Below are positions 35,873 through 44,845 of a stretch of 64,000 nt of DNA, one piece after another (within the stretch, counting starts at the first letter, position 1; every line of letters starts with the position of its first letter). The notes under the pieces are model-generated. The model did not search any database and was not told where the DNA came from. It was given only the letters and a program-made list of their open reading frames with translations. The stretch comes from Candidatus Hydrogenedentota bacterium (GTDB lineage Bacteria > Hydrogenedentota > Hydrogenedentia > Hydrogenedentales > JAGMZX01): contig JAKQEQ010000049.1 of the NCBI GenBank assembly GCA_029556545.1, positions 19,602 to 83,601 on the forward strand, in the 5' to 3' direction. The position numbers were made by a program, and so were the translations under genes.

Positions 35873-37411
35873 TTATGATCCCGGCCCCATGAAGCGCAGG
35901 AGAGCATCGACCATCGCGTCTTTGCCGCTCTTCTTCTCCGCGTCCGACGGCGGTTGGCCCTCCTCCCGGGGTTGTTCCGACGCCTCCGCATCATCGTGAG
36001 ACGGCGCGCGACCGCCCCAGAGCCCGAGGGCTTCCGCCATGCTTTCGCGGCCAGTTTGGCGCCGGGGTTTCGCTTCCGGCGGCGGTTCGACCGACGGCGC
36101 ACTCGGCGGCGGCTCCTCCTCCGCCACTTCCTTACCCCAGTCCTCAAGGGCTTCGGCCAAGGAAGCCTCGTCGCGTTCGATTTCAAGCGACGGCGCGCTC
36201 GGCGTCTCCGCTTCCGCCTCGCCTTCTTCCTCGCCGGGAAGACGCGCCCCGACATCGGCTTCGGCCGTGGGCGACGGCGCGGCTTCTTCCGTCTCGGCCA
36301 CGGCGATGGCTTCAGACTCTTGCATTCCCCACTCTTCGAGGGCGGCCGCCAGTTCGTCAGCAACCTCCGCTTCCTCGACGACAGGAGCGGATTCCAGGGG
36401 CGCGATTGGTGACTCATCGAGACGGGGGCCGATCTCGAGACCGTGTTCCGCTTCCGCTTCGACCGCTTCCTCCTCGACAACCGCCGCCTCCTCAACCGCC
36501 TCTTCCTCGACGGCGATCGGCTGTTCGAGGCGGTCGAGCGCCCACGGGGGCGGCTCGTGCGCGAGGGCTTCAGGCTCGACGAACTTGTCCAGCAGTCCCG
36601 CCTGGGTCTGGGCCTGCTGTACCCGTCCCTCGAGGGCGCGAATACGCGCCTCAGCCCGGATTTGGGCGGCCCGCGCCTCAGCGAGTTCCTCGGTCAGCTT
36701 CTTCACCTGTCGCGCGTTGTAGGCGGCCCGGGCCTCGGCGGCCTCGATGGCCAATCGCGTCGAGGACAGTTGCGCGGCCATCTGGCTGTCGGCAAGGTCC
36801 TCCGGCATTAGCGCGGCTCTCGACACGCCAGGCGATTGCTTGAATTCGCCCTCGGCGTCGCTCGTGCGCAGTTCCGCTTCCATCAGCCAGGTCTCGAACG
36901 CGGCGAATTCGGCCGTGGGTTTCTTCGCCGCCGCCGCGGGCGGCGCAAAGATGCCCAAGTCATGCAGCCCGGCCTCGGGAGCAGGGGCGGACGCGGGTGC
37001 GGCCTGATACGCCTCAGCCTGACGCAAGCGTGACTCTGCTTCCCGTAGCCGCGTCTCGAGCGCGGCGCGGACCTCTCGTTGCTCGAGCAGTTCCGCGCGC
37101 AACCGATCGAGTTCCCCGATCACGTTCGTAACCGCGGGGCGGGCGGGCTTGGCGGGCGGTGCGGGCGGCGTTTTCGCGACCGGCGCGCTCGTCGCACGGG
37201 TGGCAACGGGCGGCGCCGGTTCCGGCGGTTTCTTGACGGACTTGGGGCGCCGGTCCGCTTTCTTGGCGGCGGCCCCTTTCGCCGTGGCTGTCTCCGCGGC
37301 CGCTTTGCCGCTTGCCGCCCGCTTCACCTTCTTCTTCTCTTTCTTCTTTCCCGGACGTTTATTGGCCGCGACCGGATGCAGACCGCCCAGGAGTTCGTCG
37401 AATTCGCGCAT
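35873..37411 (-). CDS. Acidic coiled-coil protein with four WG-type C-terminal repeats
   Basis: This 512-residue protein is of unknown function. It has a Lys/Ala/Pro-rich basic N-terminal tail, two coiled-coil segments (LDRLRAELLEQREVRAALET and a later STRLAIEAAEARAAYNARQ region), then a long Glu-rich acidic region. Four similar motifs punctuate the C-terminal third: LAAALEEWGM, LAEALEDWGK, MAEALGLWGG and MVDALLRFMG, spaced 45-65 residues apart. Such short helical motifs in disordered acidic linkers look like repeated docking sites. ATG 37411 is chosen with GAGG upstream; ATG 37447 is possible. Confidence 0.65.
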   Translation of the reverse strand: MREFDELLGGLHPVAANKRPGKKKEKKKVKRAASGKAAAETATAKGAAAKKADRRPKSVKKPPEPAPPVATRATSAPVAKTPPAPPAKPARPAVTNVIGELDRLRAELLEQREVRAALETRLREAESRLRQAEAYQAAPASAPAPEAGLHDLGIFAPPAAAAKKPTAEFAAFETWLMEAELRTSDAEGEFKQSPGVSRAALMPEDLADSQMAAQLSSTRLAIEAAEARAAYNARQVKKLTEELAEARAAQIRAEARIRALEGRVQQAQTQAGLLDKFVEPEALAHEPPPWALDRLEQPIAVEEEAVEEAAVVEEEAVEAEAEHGLEIGPRLDESPIAPLESAPVVEEAEVADELAAALEEWGMQESEAIAVAETEEAAPSPTAEADVGARLPGEEEGEAEAETPSAPSLEIERDEASLAEALEDWGKEVAEEEPPPSAPSVEPPPEAKPRRQTGRESMAEALGLWGGRAPSHDDAEASEQPREEGQPPSDAEKKSGKDAMVDALLRFMGPGS

Positions 37412-37631
37412 CGCCTCGTCCTCGATTCTCGCCGTGTTCCCGCGCATGTTCCGGAAGCCGGCGCGCGCATGGTTTCGGTAGCGCCGCGGCGGCCAACCCC
37501 GATCTCGGGGCGCGTTCCCTCGCAGGCAGTGTAGCACAATGCCCCGCGCAATGATAAGCGCCGATTTGCCGTTTCGTGGCGCCGGAGGTCGAGCCGGCAA
37601 GACGCGGTATCGCAATCGTGCGACAAATTCT

Positions 37632-37660
37632 TTGATTTTTTCGTAAGAACTTGCTAAATT
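37632..37660 (+). promoter_or_regulatory. Sigma-70-like promoter for the FmdB-arg genes
   Basis: TTGATT at 37632-37637 and TAAATT at 37655-37660 are separated by an ideal 17 bases in an AT-rich patch. It stands about 80 nt before the zinc-ribbon gene. The rest of the intergenic region from 37412 holds nothing else I can identify. Confidence 0.6.
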
Positions 37661-37740
37661 ACGCGATTCCCAAAGGGTCGATCCGGACGGCGCCCGGCGT
37701 GTTGCCGGCGCGCGTTTTCTATTCTGAAAGGAGCATAGTC

Positions 37741-38070
37741 TTGCCTACGTATTCGTATTCGTGCAAGAAGTGCGGACACGAGTTCGACGTGTTTCACGGG
37801 ATCAAGGAGACGCCGCGCGTCAAGTGCGCCGCGTGCGGCAGCGCCCGCTGCGAACGGTTGATCGGAACCGGCGCGGGCATCATCTTCAGGGGCGGCGGCT
37901 TTTACGAGACGGATTTCAAACAGAAGAAAGGCGCGCCGCCATCCGAGGCGGGCGCGAAAGCCGAAGGCGGCGACGGCAAGAAGACCGGCGACAGGGCGGC
38001 GTCCGAGAAGGCCGCCACGAAGAAGGAATCCTCGAAGCACGGGAAATCGACCACCGCCGCGAAGGACTGA
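37741..38070 (+). CDS. FmdB-type zinc-ribbon protein
   Basis: The 109-residue protein begins PTYSYSCKKCGHEFDVFHGI and has CAACGS, the two CxxC knuckles of the FmdB/CxxC regulatory zinc-ribbon family (PF09723). A disordered Lys/Ser/Ala-rich tail follows. Start is TTG at 37741 with AAAGGAG upstream; the protein reads PTYSY directly after the initiator, as most FmdB proteins do. It lies 73 nt before argD. Confidence 0.85.
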   Translation: MPTYSYSCKKCGHEFDVFHGIKETPRVKCAACGSARCERLIGTGAGIIFRGGGFYETDFKQKKGAPPSEAGAKAEGGDGKKTGDRAASEKAATKKESSKHGKSTTAAKD

Positions 38071-38143
38071 GCCGGGCGGGGGGGAATACGCATACGCGGC
38101 GGTCAAGACATACGGGCGGCAGGCGCCCGGGGAGAAGTTGACC

Positions 38144-39337
38144 ATGAATACCGATGAGATTAAAGCCCTCAACGACCAGTACGTTATCAACACCTACGGG
38201 GCGCGGAAACTTGCGCTCACGCGCGGCGAGGGCGTCACGCTTTGGGATGCGGACGGCAAGGAGTACCTGGATTGCTTCGCCGGGATCGCCGTCACGAACC
38301 TCGGGCACTGCCACCCCGCGGTCACGGAGGCCATTTGCGAGCAGGCGCGCAAGCTGGTGCACGTGTCGAATCTCTACTACATCGAGCCGCAGGTGCGGCT
38401 TGCGGAACTGTTGAGTACGCAATGTTTCGCCACGAAGTGGTTCTTTTGCAACGGCGGCGCGGAGGCCAATGAGGCGGCCATCAAGCTGGCGCGGCGTTAT
38501 TGGGCGCAGAAGGGGACGCCGCGCGGCACAATCGTGACGGCGGAGCAGTCGTTTCACGGCCGCACACTCGCCACCATCACGGCCACGGGCCAACCCAAGT
38601 ACCAACAGGGCTTCGAGCCGCTGCCGAAAGGCTTCAAGTACGTACTATTCAACGACGTTGCGGCCCTCGATCAGGCCCTCACGCCCGATGTAGGCGCGGT
38701 CCTCCTCGAACCGCTCCAGGGCGAGGGCGGAGTCCGCGTGCCGGATCCCGAGTATCTGGCGCAAGTGCGGCAACTCTGCGACAGCAAGAACGTGCTGCTC
38801 ATTTTCGACGAGGTGCAGACGGGGATGGGCCGGACCGGGCGCTTCCTCGCGCACCAGCATTACGGCGTTACGCCGGATATCATCACGCTGGCCAAGGGCC
38901 TGGCCAACGGCGTGCCCATCGGCGCGATGGGTTGCACCGACGACGCGGCGAGCGGGTTCAGCCCCGGCATGCACGCTTGCACCTTCGGCGGCAACCCGCT
39001 CAGCGCGGCCGCCGCGCTGGCGACGGTGAGCGTCATTACGGCTCCGGGCTTCCTCGAAAACGCGCGGGCCGTGGGCGAATACTTCTTCCAGCGGCTCCGG
39101 GAAACGGCGACCCAGCATACGGGCATCGCGGAAGTGCGGGGCATGGGACTGATGATCGGCGTCGAGCTCCAGGAGGCGGTCGCGCCGCTTGTGGACAAGC
39201 TGCTCGAGGCCGGCATCATCTGCGGGCCCGCGGGGCCGAAGGTCCTGCGGTTCGTGCCGCCCCTTATCATCGGTGCCGAACATGTGGACCGCGTAATCGC
39301 CGTACTCAGCGCCGCGCTGGGAGAACTGGGATGGTAA
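38144..39337 (+). CDS. argD: Acetylornithine aminotransferase
   Basis: This PLP enzyme makes N-acetylornithine in arginine synthesis. The 397-residue protein has CFAGIAVTNLGHCHP, FCNGGAEANEAAIKLAR, FHGRTLATI, LIFDEVQTGMGRTG and the PLP lysine in ITLAKGLANGVPIGA. Class III transaminases also include ornithine or succinylornithine aminotransferases, but overlap with argF and adjacency to argG support ArgD. ATG 38144 is the likely start. Its TAA overlaps the argF ATG (ATGGTAA). Confidence 0.93.
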   Translation: MNTDEIKALNDQYVINTYGARKLALTRGEGVTLWDADGKEYLDCFAGIAVTNLGHCHPAVTEAICEQARKLVHVSNLYYIEPQVRLAELLSTQCFATKWFFCNGGAEANEAAIKLARRYWAQKGTPRGTIVTAEQSFHGRTLATITATGQPKYQQGFEPLPKGFKYVLFNDVAALDQALTPDVGAVLLEPLQGEGGVRVPDPEYLAQVRQLCDSKNVLLIFDEVQTGMGRTGRFLAHQHYGVTPDIITLAKGLANGVPIGAMGCTDDAASGFSPGMHACTFGGNPLSAAAALATVSVITAPGFLENARAVGEYFFQRLRETATQHTGIAEVRGMGLMIGVELQEAVAPLVDKLLEAGIICGPAGPKVLRFVPPLIIGAEHVDRVIAVLSAALGELGW

Positions 39338-40236
39338 CCGATTTTCTATCCTTCGCGGGATTGTCGCCCGACGAAATCACGGCGTTGCTCGACTTGGCGG
39401 ACGAACTCAAGCGGAAACAGCGGCAGGGCGTCGAGCATCACTATCTCAAAGGCAAGACCCTCGCCATGATATTCGAGAAGGCGAGCCTGCGCACGCGGGT
39501 GACTTTCGAGGTGGGCATGTTCCAACTGGGCGGGCTGGCCGTCTTGCTCGAAACGGAACTCGGCAAACGCGAATCCGTGCCTGACGTCGCCCGCAACCTT
39601 GACCGTTGGGTCCAGGGCATCGTCGCGCGCACGTTTCGGCACGACGATGTCGTCACCCTCGCCGCGCACGCGTCCGTGCCGGTAATCAACGCGCTCACGG
39701 ACAAGCTGCACCCGTGCCAGATTCTCGCGGATGTGCAGACGCTCCGGGAGCATAAAGGCCGGAATCTGGCCGGCGTCAAGGTGGCGTTCGTCGGGGACGG
39801 CAACAATGTCTTCAATTCATGGGCCGAATTCGCGCTCCATTTCCCAATCGACCTGCGGCTCGCGTGCCCGCCCGGTTACGAGGGCGACGCCGCGCTGCTG
39901 GCGGCCGTCCGCGATCGCGGCAAGGGCAGCGTCCTCGTGACGCACGACCCGGGCGAAGGGGTCAAAGGCGTCGACGTCGTGTATACGGACGTGTGGACCA
40001 GCATGGGACAGGAGGGCGAGGCCGCCGAGCGAAACGCCGCGTTCGCGCCGTATCAGGTGAATGCGAACCTCATGGCGCTCGCTGATCCCGACGCCATCTT
40101 CATGCACTGCCTCCCCGCGAAACGGGGGCTCGAAGTAACCGACGACGTTATCGACGGGCCGCGGTCCGTCGTGTTCGACGAGGCCGAGAACCGCATGCAC
40201 ACGCAGAAAGCGGTGCTCGTCACGTTGATGGGATAA
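39331..40236 (+). CDS. argF: Ornithine carbamoyltransferase
   Basis: The enzyme forms citrulline from ornithine and carbamoyl phosphate. The 301-residue protein has the carbamoyl-phosphate motif FEKASLRTRVTFE (STRTR variant SLRTR), the HPCQILADVQT motif, GDGNNVFNS and FMHCLPAKRG (ornithine loop HCLP). Length is typical. It starts inside the end of argD and precedes argG. Confidence 0.95.
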   Translation: MVTDFLSFAGLSPDEITALLDLADELKRKQRQGVEHHYLKGKTLAMIFEKASLRTRVTFEVGMFQLGGLAVLLETELGKRESVPDVARNLDRWVQGIVARTFRHDDVVTLAAHASVPVINALTDKLHPCQILADVQTLREHKGRNLAGVKVAFVGDGNNVFNSWAEFALHFPIDLRLACPPGYEGDAALLAAVRDRGKGSVLVTHDPGEGVKGVDVVYTDVWTSMGQEGEAAERNAAFAPYQVNANLMALADPDAIFMHCLPAKRGLEVTDDVIDGPRSVVFDEAENRMHTQKAVLVTLMG

Positions 40237-40244
40237 TACCGCGG

Positions 40245-40291
40245 CACGGGCGTCTCGCCCGTGAGTGAAAGACTGTGAGCAGGATGCTCAC
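40245..40291. repeat. Two hairpins between argF and argG
   Basis: CACGGGCG-TCT-CGCCCGTG (40245-40263) and GTGAGCA-GGA-TGCTCAC (40275-40291) are perfect inverted repeats in the 80-bp gap. Neither is followed by a T-run. They look like dispersed palindromic elements and could tune expression of argG relative to argF. Confidence 0.75.
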
Positions 40292-40316
40292 GCCACAACA
40301 AGCGGAGACCTGGACC

Positions 40317-41531
<1,215 letters not shown>

Positions 41532-41566
41532 CGCCTCGCGTGACGTGAGGTGGGGAAGGCGCGGGC

Positions 41567-41788
41567 TCATAGGGCAAGTGAAATGGCTTCGCTGTAGATT
41601 TCGGCGTAAACGGGGTCGCCATGGGCGATGCGGGATTCAAGGTGCGCCTCGACAGCCTCGCGGATGTTGGCGCACGCTTCTTCCTGGCTTTCGCCCTCGG
41701 CATAGCAGCCTTGCAAGCCCGGACAGAGGGCAATGATACGTCCGTCTTCGTCCTGTTCGTAGACTATGGTGAACCGGTAGTGCTTCAT
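41567..41788 (-). CDS. HicB-family antitoxin-like protein
   Basis: The 73-residue protein MKHYRFTIVYEQDEDGRI... ALCPGLQGCYAEGESQEEAC has the HicB RNase-H-like fold signature. HicB normally neutralises the mRNA interferase HicA. No HicA-like gene is found on either side within 300 bp, so this is an orphan. It lacks the C-terminal DNA-binding domain of longer HicB proteins. Confidence 0.82.
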   Translation of the reverse strand: MKHYRFTIVYEQDEDGRIIALCPGLQGCYAEGESQEEACANIREAVEAHLESRIAHGDPVYAEIYSEAISLAL

Positions 41789-41884
41789 GGAGTCCTATCC
41801 TTCCCTGCATTCTGTCCGTGAAGCCGTCCAAGGGCGAGCCAACGCGAACCTATACGAGCACGCACGCTGGTTTGACAGTTCCCG

Positions 41885-41985
41885 CGGATGGGGACACGTC
41901 CCACGCGAAGACGCGCACGTACCAGTCTTCTGCTGATCGGGGACACCTCTCGCGCGAAGACGCGCTCGCTTGTGCCAGTCCCCGT
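41885..41985. repeat. Two copies of a GGGGAC...GTC palindromic element
   Basis: Copies near 41889-41926 and 41938-41985 share GGGGACAC, then CGCGAAGACGCGC and a CCAGTC end. Each has an inner GCGCGTCTTCGCGC hairpin and outer GGGGAC/GTC(CCC) arms. They fill the gap between hicB and the prepilin gene and resemble REP-type dispersed elements. Confidence 0.65.
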
Positions 41986-42014
41986 CAGGAACGCGGCGCG
42001 CGCCGCAACCAATA

Positions 42015-42983
42015 TCAGCTCCCAATGATGCCTGCAACTCTGGCGACGACGCCGTTGCAGGGGCCCGGGCCGTTTTCGATGTAGCGCAGGAAATCGACAT
42101 GGCCGTCCAGGTACAGGAAATTCGATCCGCCCGGAACGTGGTTGAAGATGTACACATCCGTGCTGAGCAGGTCGCCCATGATCCATATCGTGCTTTGCGC
42201 CTGCGCGGTTGCCGCCGGATTGTTAATGTCCGTGATCATGAAGCGCTCGATGCCTTCCCGGAACCGATATACGGTGTTCCCGCGTCCATTGCCGAGTTGC
42301 GCTCCCCAATTCGATAGATCAATGTCGGAATCCGCCTTTGGAGGGTTATCCGTCATAGTGGGTAGTAACACGTCCAGCAACGTGTAGGCGATTTGGGCGT
42401 TGCCCTGCCCACTCAGGTCCTCGTCAATAAGCACACCGATCGTGGCCAGATTGACGATCGGATCGGTTGGGTCCTGCTGGTCAAACACCCACCCAAGGTA
42501 CATGTAACTCGAATCGATAAACATCAACCCCCGCTGTGCGTCCTCGCAGGGAAGGTGTACTTCCGGCTCACCCGTAACAGGATTGAATGCGTCTGCGGGG
42601 GTGTGCTCCGCGTCCGACGGACACACGATAATGGCCGGATCCGTCAGGTACTCGGGATAGACCGGACGCAGGTCCGGCCCAGCGGCGGCGATAAGATCAT
42701 TCACATCCTCTATGGCCATCGTATCGCAATCAATGGTGTCGCCGATATACGCGAGGATCGGCGGAAACCGCTCGCCGGGGTCTTCGTTCGCGTACATCTT
42801 AAACACAAGCCCCCATTCCTTCAGATTGTTTTGGCAACTGGCCCGACGCGCCGATTCACGGGCGCGCGCCAGCGCCGGGAGCAGAATGGCCGCCAAGATG
42901 CCGATGATGGCAATCACGACCAACAGCTCGATGAGTGTGAAACCCGCGTTACGCCGGATGCCTGGATACGATGAATACATCAT
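42015..42983 (-). CDS. Type II pseudopilin-like protein (DUF1559-like)
   Basis: The 322-residue protein has a prepilin leader and hydrophobic helix ([19 protein letters not shown]) cleaved before Phe, followed by [20 protein letters not shown] and [15 protein letters not shown]. It ends with [22 protein letters not shown], the H-x9-DG pattern seen in many planctomycete-type pseudopilins. It is probably an exported pseudopilin or a minor fibre-forming protein. ATG 42983 has AGGAGG eight nt before. A paralogue lies at 52977-53837. Confidence 0.88.
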   Translation of the reverse strand: MMYSSYPGIRRNAGFTLIELLVVIAIIGILAAILLPALARARESARRASCQNNLKEWGLVFKMYANEDPGERFPPILAYIGDTIDCDTMAIEDVNDLIAAAGPDLRPVYPEYLTDPAIIVCPSDAEHTPADAFNPVTGEPEVHLPCEDAQRGLMFIDSSYMYLGWVFDQQDPTDPIVNLATIGVLIDEDLSGQGNAQIAYTLLDVLLPTMTDNPPKADSDIDLSNWGAQLGNGRGNTVYRFREGIERFMITDINNPAATAQAQSTIWIMGDLLSTDVYIFNHVPGGSNFLYLDGHVDFLRYIENGPGPCNGVVARVAGIIGS

Positions 42984-43602
42984 GACTACGTCCTCCTCAT
43001 TGGTGGCGGCGCGCCGCCTTCGCGGCCCGTCGTCGTCCAGGTTTTGACTACATCCGTGAGGGACATCTTAACTCTAGCGTATTCTTGTCAATTTAGCAAT
43101 AGGGTTTTCAGTTAGCAATAGGGTTTTCAGTCTATCTTCGGGTACTTGCGGGGTGGCGGACCCGGCATTTCCTGGATTTTCTTTTTCCGGCGCGCGCCGC
43201 ACGGAGCAGAAAGTTATCCACAGAATACTCACACCGTCTTGAGTGGATGGTCCCTGCGTTCATGCTGATTCGACTTGTCTTCACAAACTACTGCAATTCA
43301 ACTACTTAGGAGATCCTTTCTTTCGAGGGAACAGGCATGCTCCCTGTCGGACGAACGCCGCGGTTCTGTCCACAATTCACCGCGCTGCATCCTTAGGAGT
43401 GCGGCCATGAGAAGCGGGATACCGGCAGCCCGACATGGCACTGTCAAGAAATATCCGGCGCCCGAAATGCACAAGTCCCCGGCAGGCATCAGGCTAGCGG
43501 GGTCGCGTGCCATGGCGCGGATTTCGCATTTCCTATGAAGCGGTGTGCCCGAGCCCTCGCGTCTGGTAAACTGTTGACGGCTCGTCATGGGAGGGTGTGC
43601 AA
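42984..43602. other. 619-bp intergenic region with promoter, tandem repeat and DnaA-box-like site
   Basis: No convincing gene is present. On the minus strand a TTGACA (about 43087-43092) starts a likely promoter for the pseudopilin gene. Just upstream of it a 19-bp direct tandem repeat, TTAGCAATAGGGTTTTCAG, occupies 43093-43130. A perfect TTATCCACA (DnaA-box consensus) lies at about 43214-43222, and a weaker TGTCCACA near 43366. The rest I cannot interpret. Confidence 0.55.
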
Positions 43603-44148
43603 ATGCGTGTCATCGCCGGTCGCGCGCGCGGGGTGCGCCTCGAGGAACCGGGCGACTTGGCGATCCGGCCCACGCTGGACCGGGTGCGCGAGGCCCTGTT
43701 CAGCATTCTCGGGCCGCGCCTTCCGAGGGCGCATTTCCTGGACTTGTTCGCGGGGACGGGCGCGAACGGCATCGAGGCGATCAGCCGCGGCGCGGCTTCC
43801 GCCACGTTTGTGGACAGTCATCCGCGGGCGGTGGCGCTTATCCGCCGCAATCTCGCGAAAGCGGGTCTGCACACCGATGGCCGCGTGTTGCTGCTGTCCG
43901 TCCCCGAGGAATTGCCCCTGATCCGGCGCGGCGATACGCGCTACGATATCGTCTTTGCCGATCCGCCCCACGCGTTCAACGACTTCGCCGGTCTGCTTGA
44001 CGGGCTCGCGGCCGGGGACCTGCTTGCCGCACAAGGGGTTGTGGTACTCGAACACGACCCGCGCGCCGCGGCGCCCGATGCGGTCGGCGGGTTGTCCCGC
44101 TATCGCATGGCGCGCTACGGACGCACGGCGTTGTCGTTCTTCTCTTGA
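43603..44148 (+). CDS. rsmD: 16S rRNA (guanine966-N2)-methyltransferase
   Basis: The 181-residue SAM-dependent enzyme starts MRVIAGRARG, with IRPTLDRVREALFSIL, the SAM motif FLDLFAGTGANGIEAISRGA, and DIVFADPPH, which matches the DPPY/F catalytic motif (here DPPH). Length fits RsmD. ATG 43603 has GGGAGG upstream. The replacement of the usual aromatic after DPP by His is a small oddity. Confidence 0.9.
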   Translation: MRVIAGRARGVRLEEPGDLAIRPTLDRVREALFSILGPRLPRAHFLDLFAGTGANGIEAISRGAASATFVDSHPRAVALIRRNLAKAGLHTDGRVLLLSVPEELPLIRRGDTRYDIVFADPPHAFNDFAGLLDGLAAGDLLAAQGVVVLEHDPRAAAPDAVGGLSRYRMARYGRTALSFFS

Positions 44149-44180
44149 CCGCGCATATTGTATTCGAGGTCTCCGATGCG

Positions 44181-44274
44181 GCACAATATATGGGGATGGG
44201 GGCCGGTGCGGCGGATGCTGCTCCTGGATGCGTGGATAGGGTGTTGTGTAATGGAAAGACACAACATATAGAGG
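44181..44274 (+). promoter_or_regulatory. Two NrdR-box-like sites and an inverted repeat upstream of nrdR
   Basis: The sites GCACAATATATGGGGA (44181-44196) and ACACAACATATAGAGG (44259-44274) match 12 and 13 of the 16 positions of the NrdR-box consensus ACACWATATATWGTGT. They are 78 bp apart rather than the usual 31-32. The second is also part of an inverted repeat TGTTGTGT-N9-ACACAACA (44242-44266). Autoregulation of nrdR and control of the RNR-like gene are plausible. Confidence 0.55.
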
Positions 44275-44281
44275 GTGAAAT

Positions 44282-44731
44282 ATGCGCTGCCCGTTTTGCA
44301 GTCACAGTCAGGCCCGCGTGGTGGATTCCCGCGCATCAAAAGAGGGCGACGCCATACGTCGCCGGCGCGAGTGTCTCAAGTGCGGGCGGCGATTCACGAC
44401 CTACGAGCGCATCGAGGAAGTAGCGCAGATGGTCATCAAGAAAGACGGCCGCCGCGAGAACTTCGATCGCTGGAAGATGAAGAGCGGCATCCTGAAAGCC
44501 GTCGAGAAGCGTCCCGTCAGCCTCGACCAGGTCGACGCCATGATCGATGAAATCGAGCGGGAGCTGTTCAACTCGACCGAGCACGAAGTAACCACCGCCG
44601 CCGTGGGGGAGGCGGTCATGGCGAAACTGCGCCAGTTGGACGAGGTGGCTTACGTGCGGTTCGCGTCGGTGTATCGGCAGTTCAAGGACCTCAACGAGTT
44701 CATGACGGAACTCAAGGACATGCTGGCGTAG
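44282..44731 (+). CDS. nrdR: Transcriptional repressor NrdR
   Basis: NrdR represses ribonucleotide reductase genes in response to dATP/ATP. The 149-residue protein has the zinc ribbon [17 protein letters not shown]...[13 protein letters not shown] and an ATP-cone ([20 protein letters not shown] to [14 protein letters not shown]). Length is typical. GAGG lies before the ATG. The next gene is RNR-like, which supports a shared function. Confidence 0.95.
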   Translation: MRCPFCSHSQARVVDSRASKEGDAIRRRRECLKCGRRFTTYERIEEVAQMVIKKDGRRENFDRWKMKSGILKAVEKRPVSLDQVDAMIDEIERELFNSTEHEVTTAAVGEAVMAKLRQLDEVAYVRFASVYRQFKDLNEFMTELKDMLA

Positions 44732-44738
44732 TAGCGGC

Positions 44739-44777
44739 CCGTCCGATGGGTCGGACCGGTCGGACGAGTCAGAGGGC
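44739..44777. repeat. GTCCGAC-type repeat patch
   Basis: CCCGTCCGATGGGTCGGACCGGTCGGACGAGTC between nrdR and the RNR-like gene consists of GTCCGA/TCGGAC half-units like the 18-bp array at 21543-21606, here in both orientations so that it can fold. Confidence 0.6.
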
Positions 44778-44845
44778 TTGTATTCTTTTTTCCCCCTCGG
44801 ATACACTCGCTCGGGGTACGTCTCGGCTTTCAAGCGGAAGCATTC

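Noticed and set aside
40245..40291. Rho-independent terminator between argF and argG
   Set aside because: The hairpins are not followed by a T-run and argG continues on the same strand.
41885..41985. CRISPR-like array
   Set aside because: Only two imperfect palindromic copies, no regular spacers and no cas genes.
41789..42014. Search for a hicA toxin gene next to hicB
   Set aside because: The minus-strand frames here come from palindromic repeats and shadow the pseudopilin gene; no HicA-like motif.
43214..43222. Possible replication origin suggested by TTATCCACA
   Set aside because: Only one perfect box and one weak one are present, with no dnaA, dnaN or AT-rich unwinding region nearby.
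43298..43588. A 96-residue minus-strand frame between the pseudopilin and rsmD
   Set aside because: No ribosome site, no recognisable motif and composition unlike neighbouring genes.
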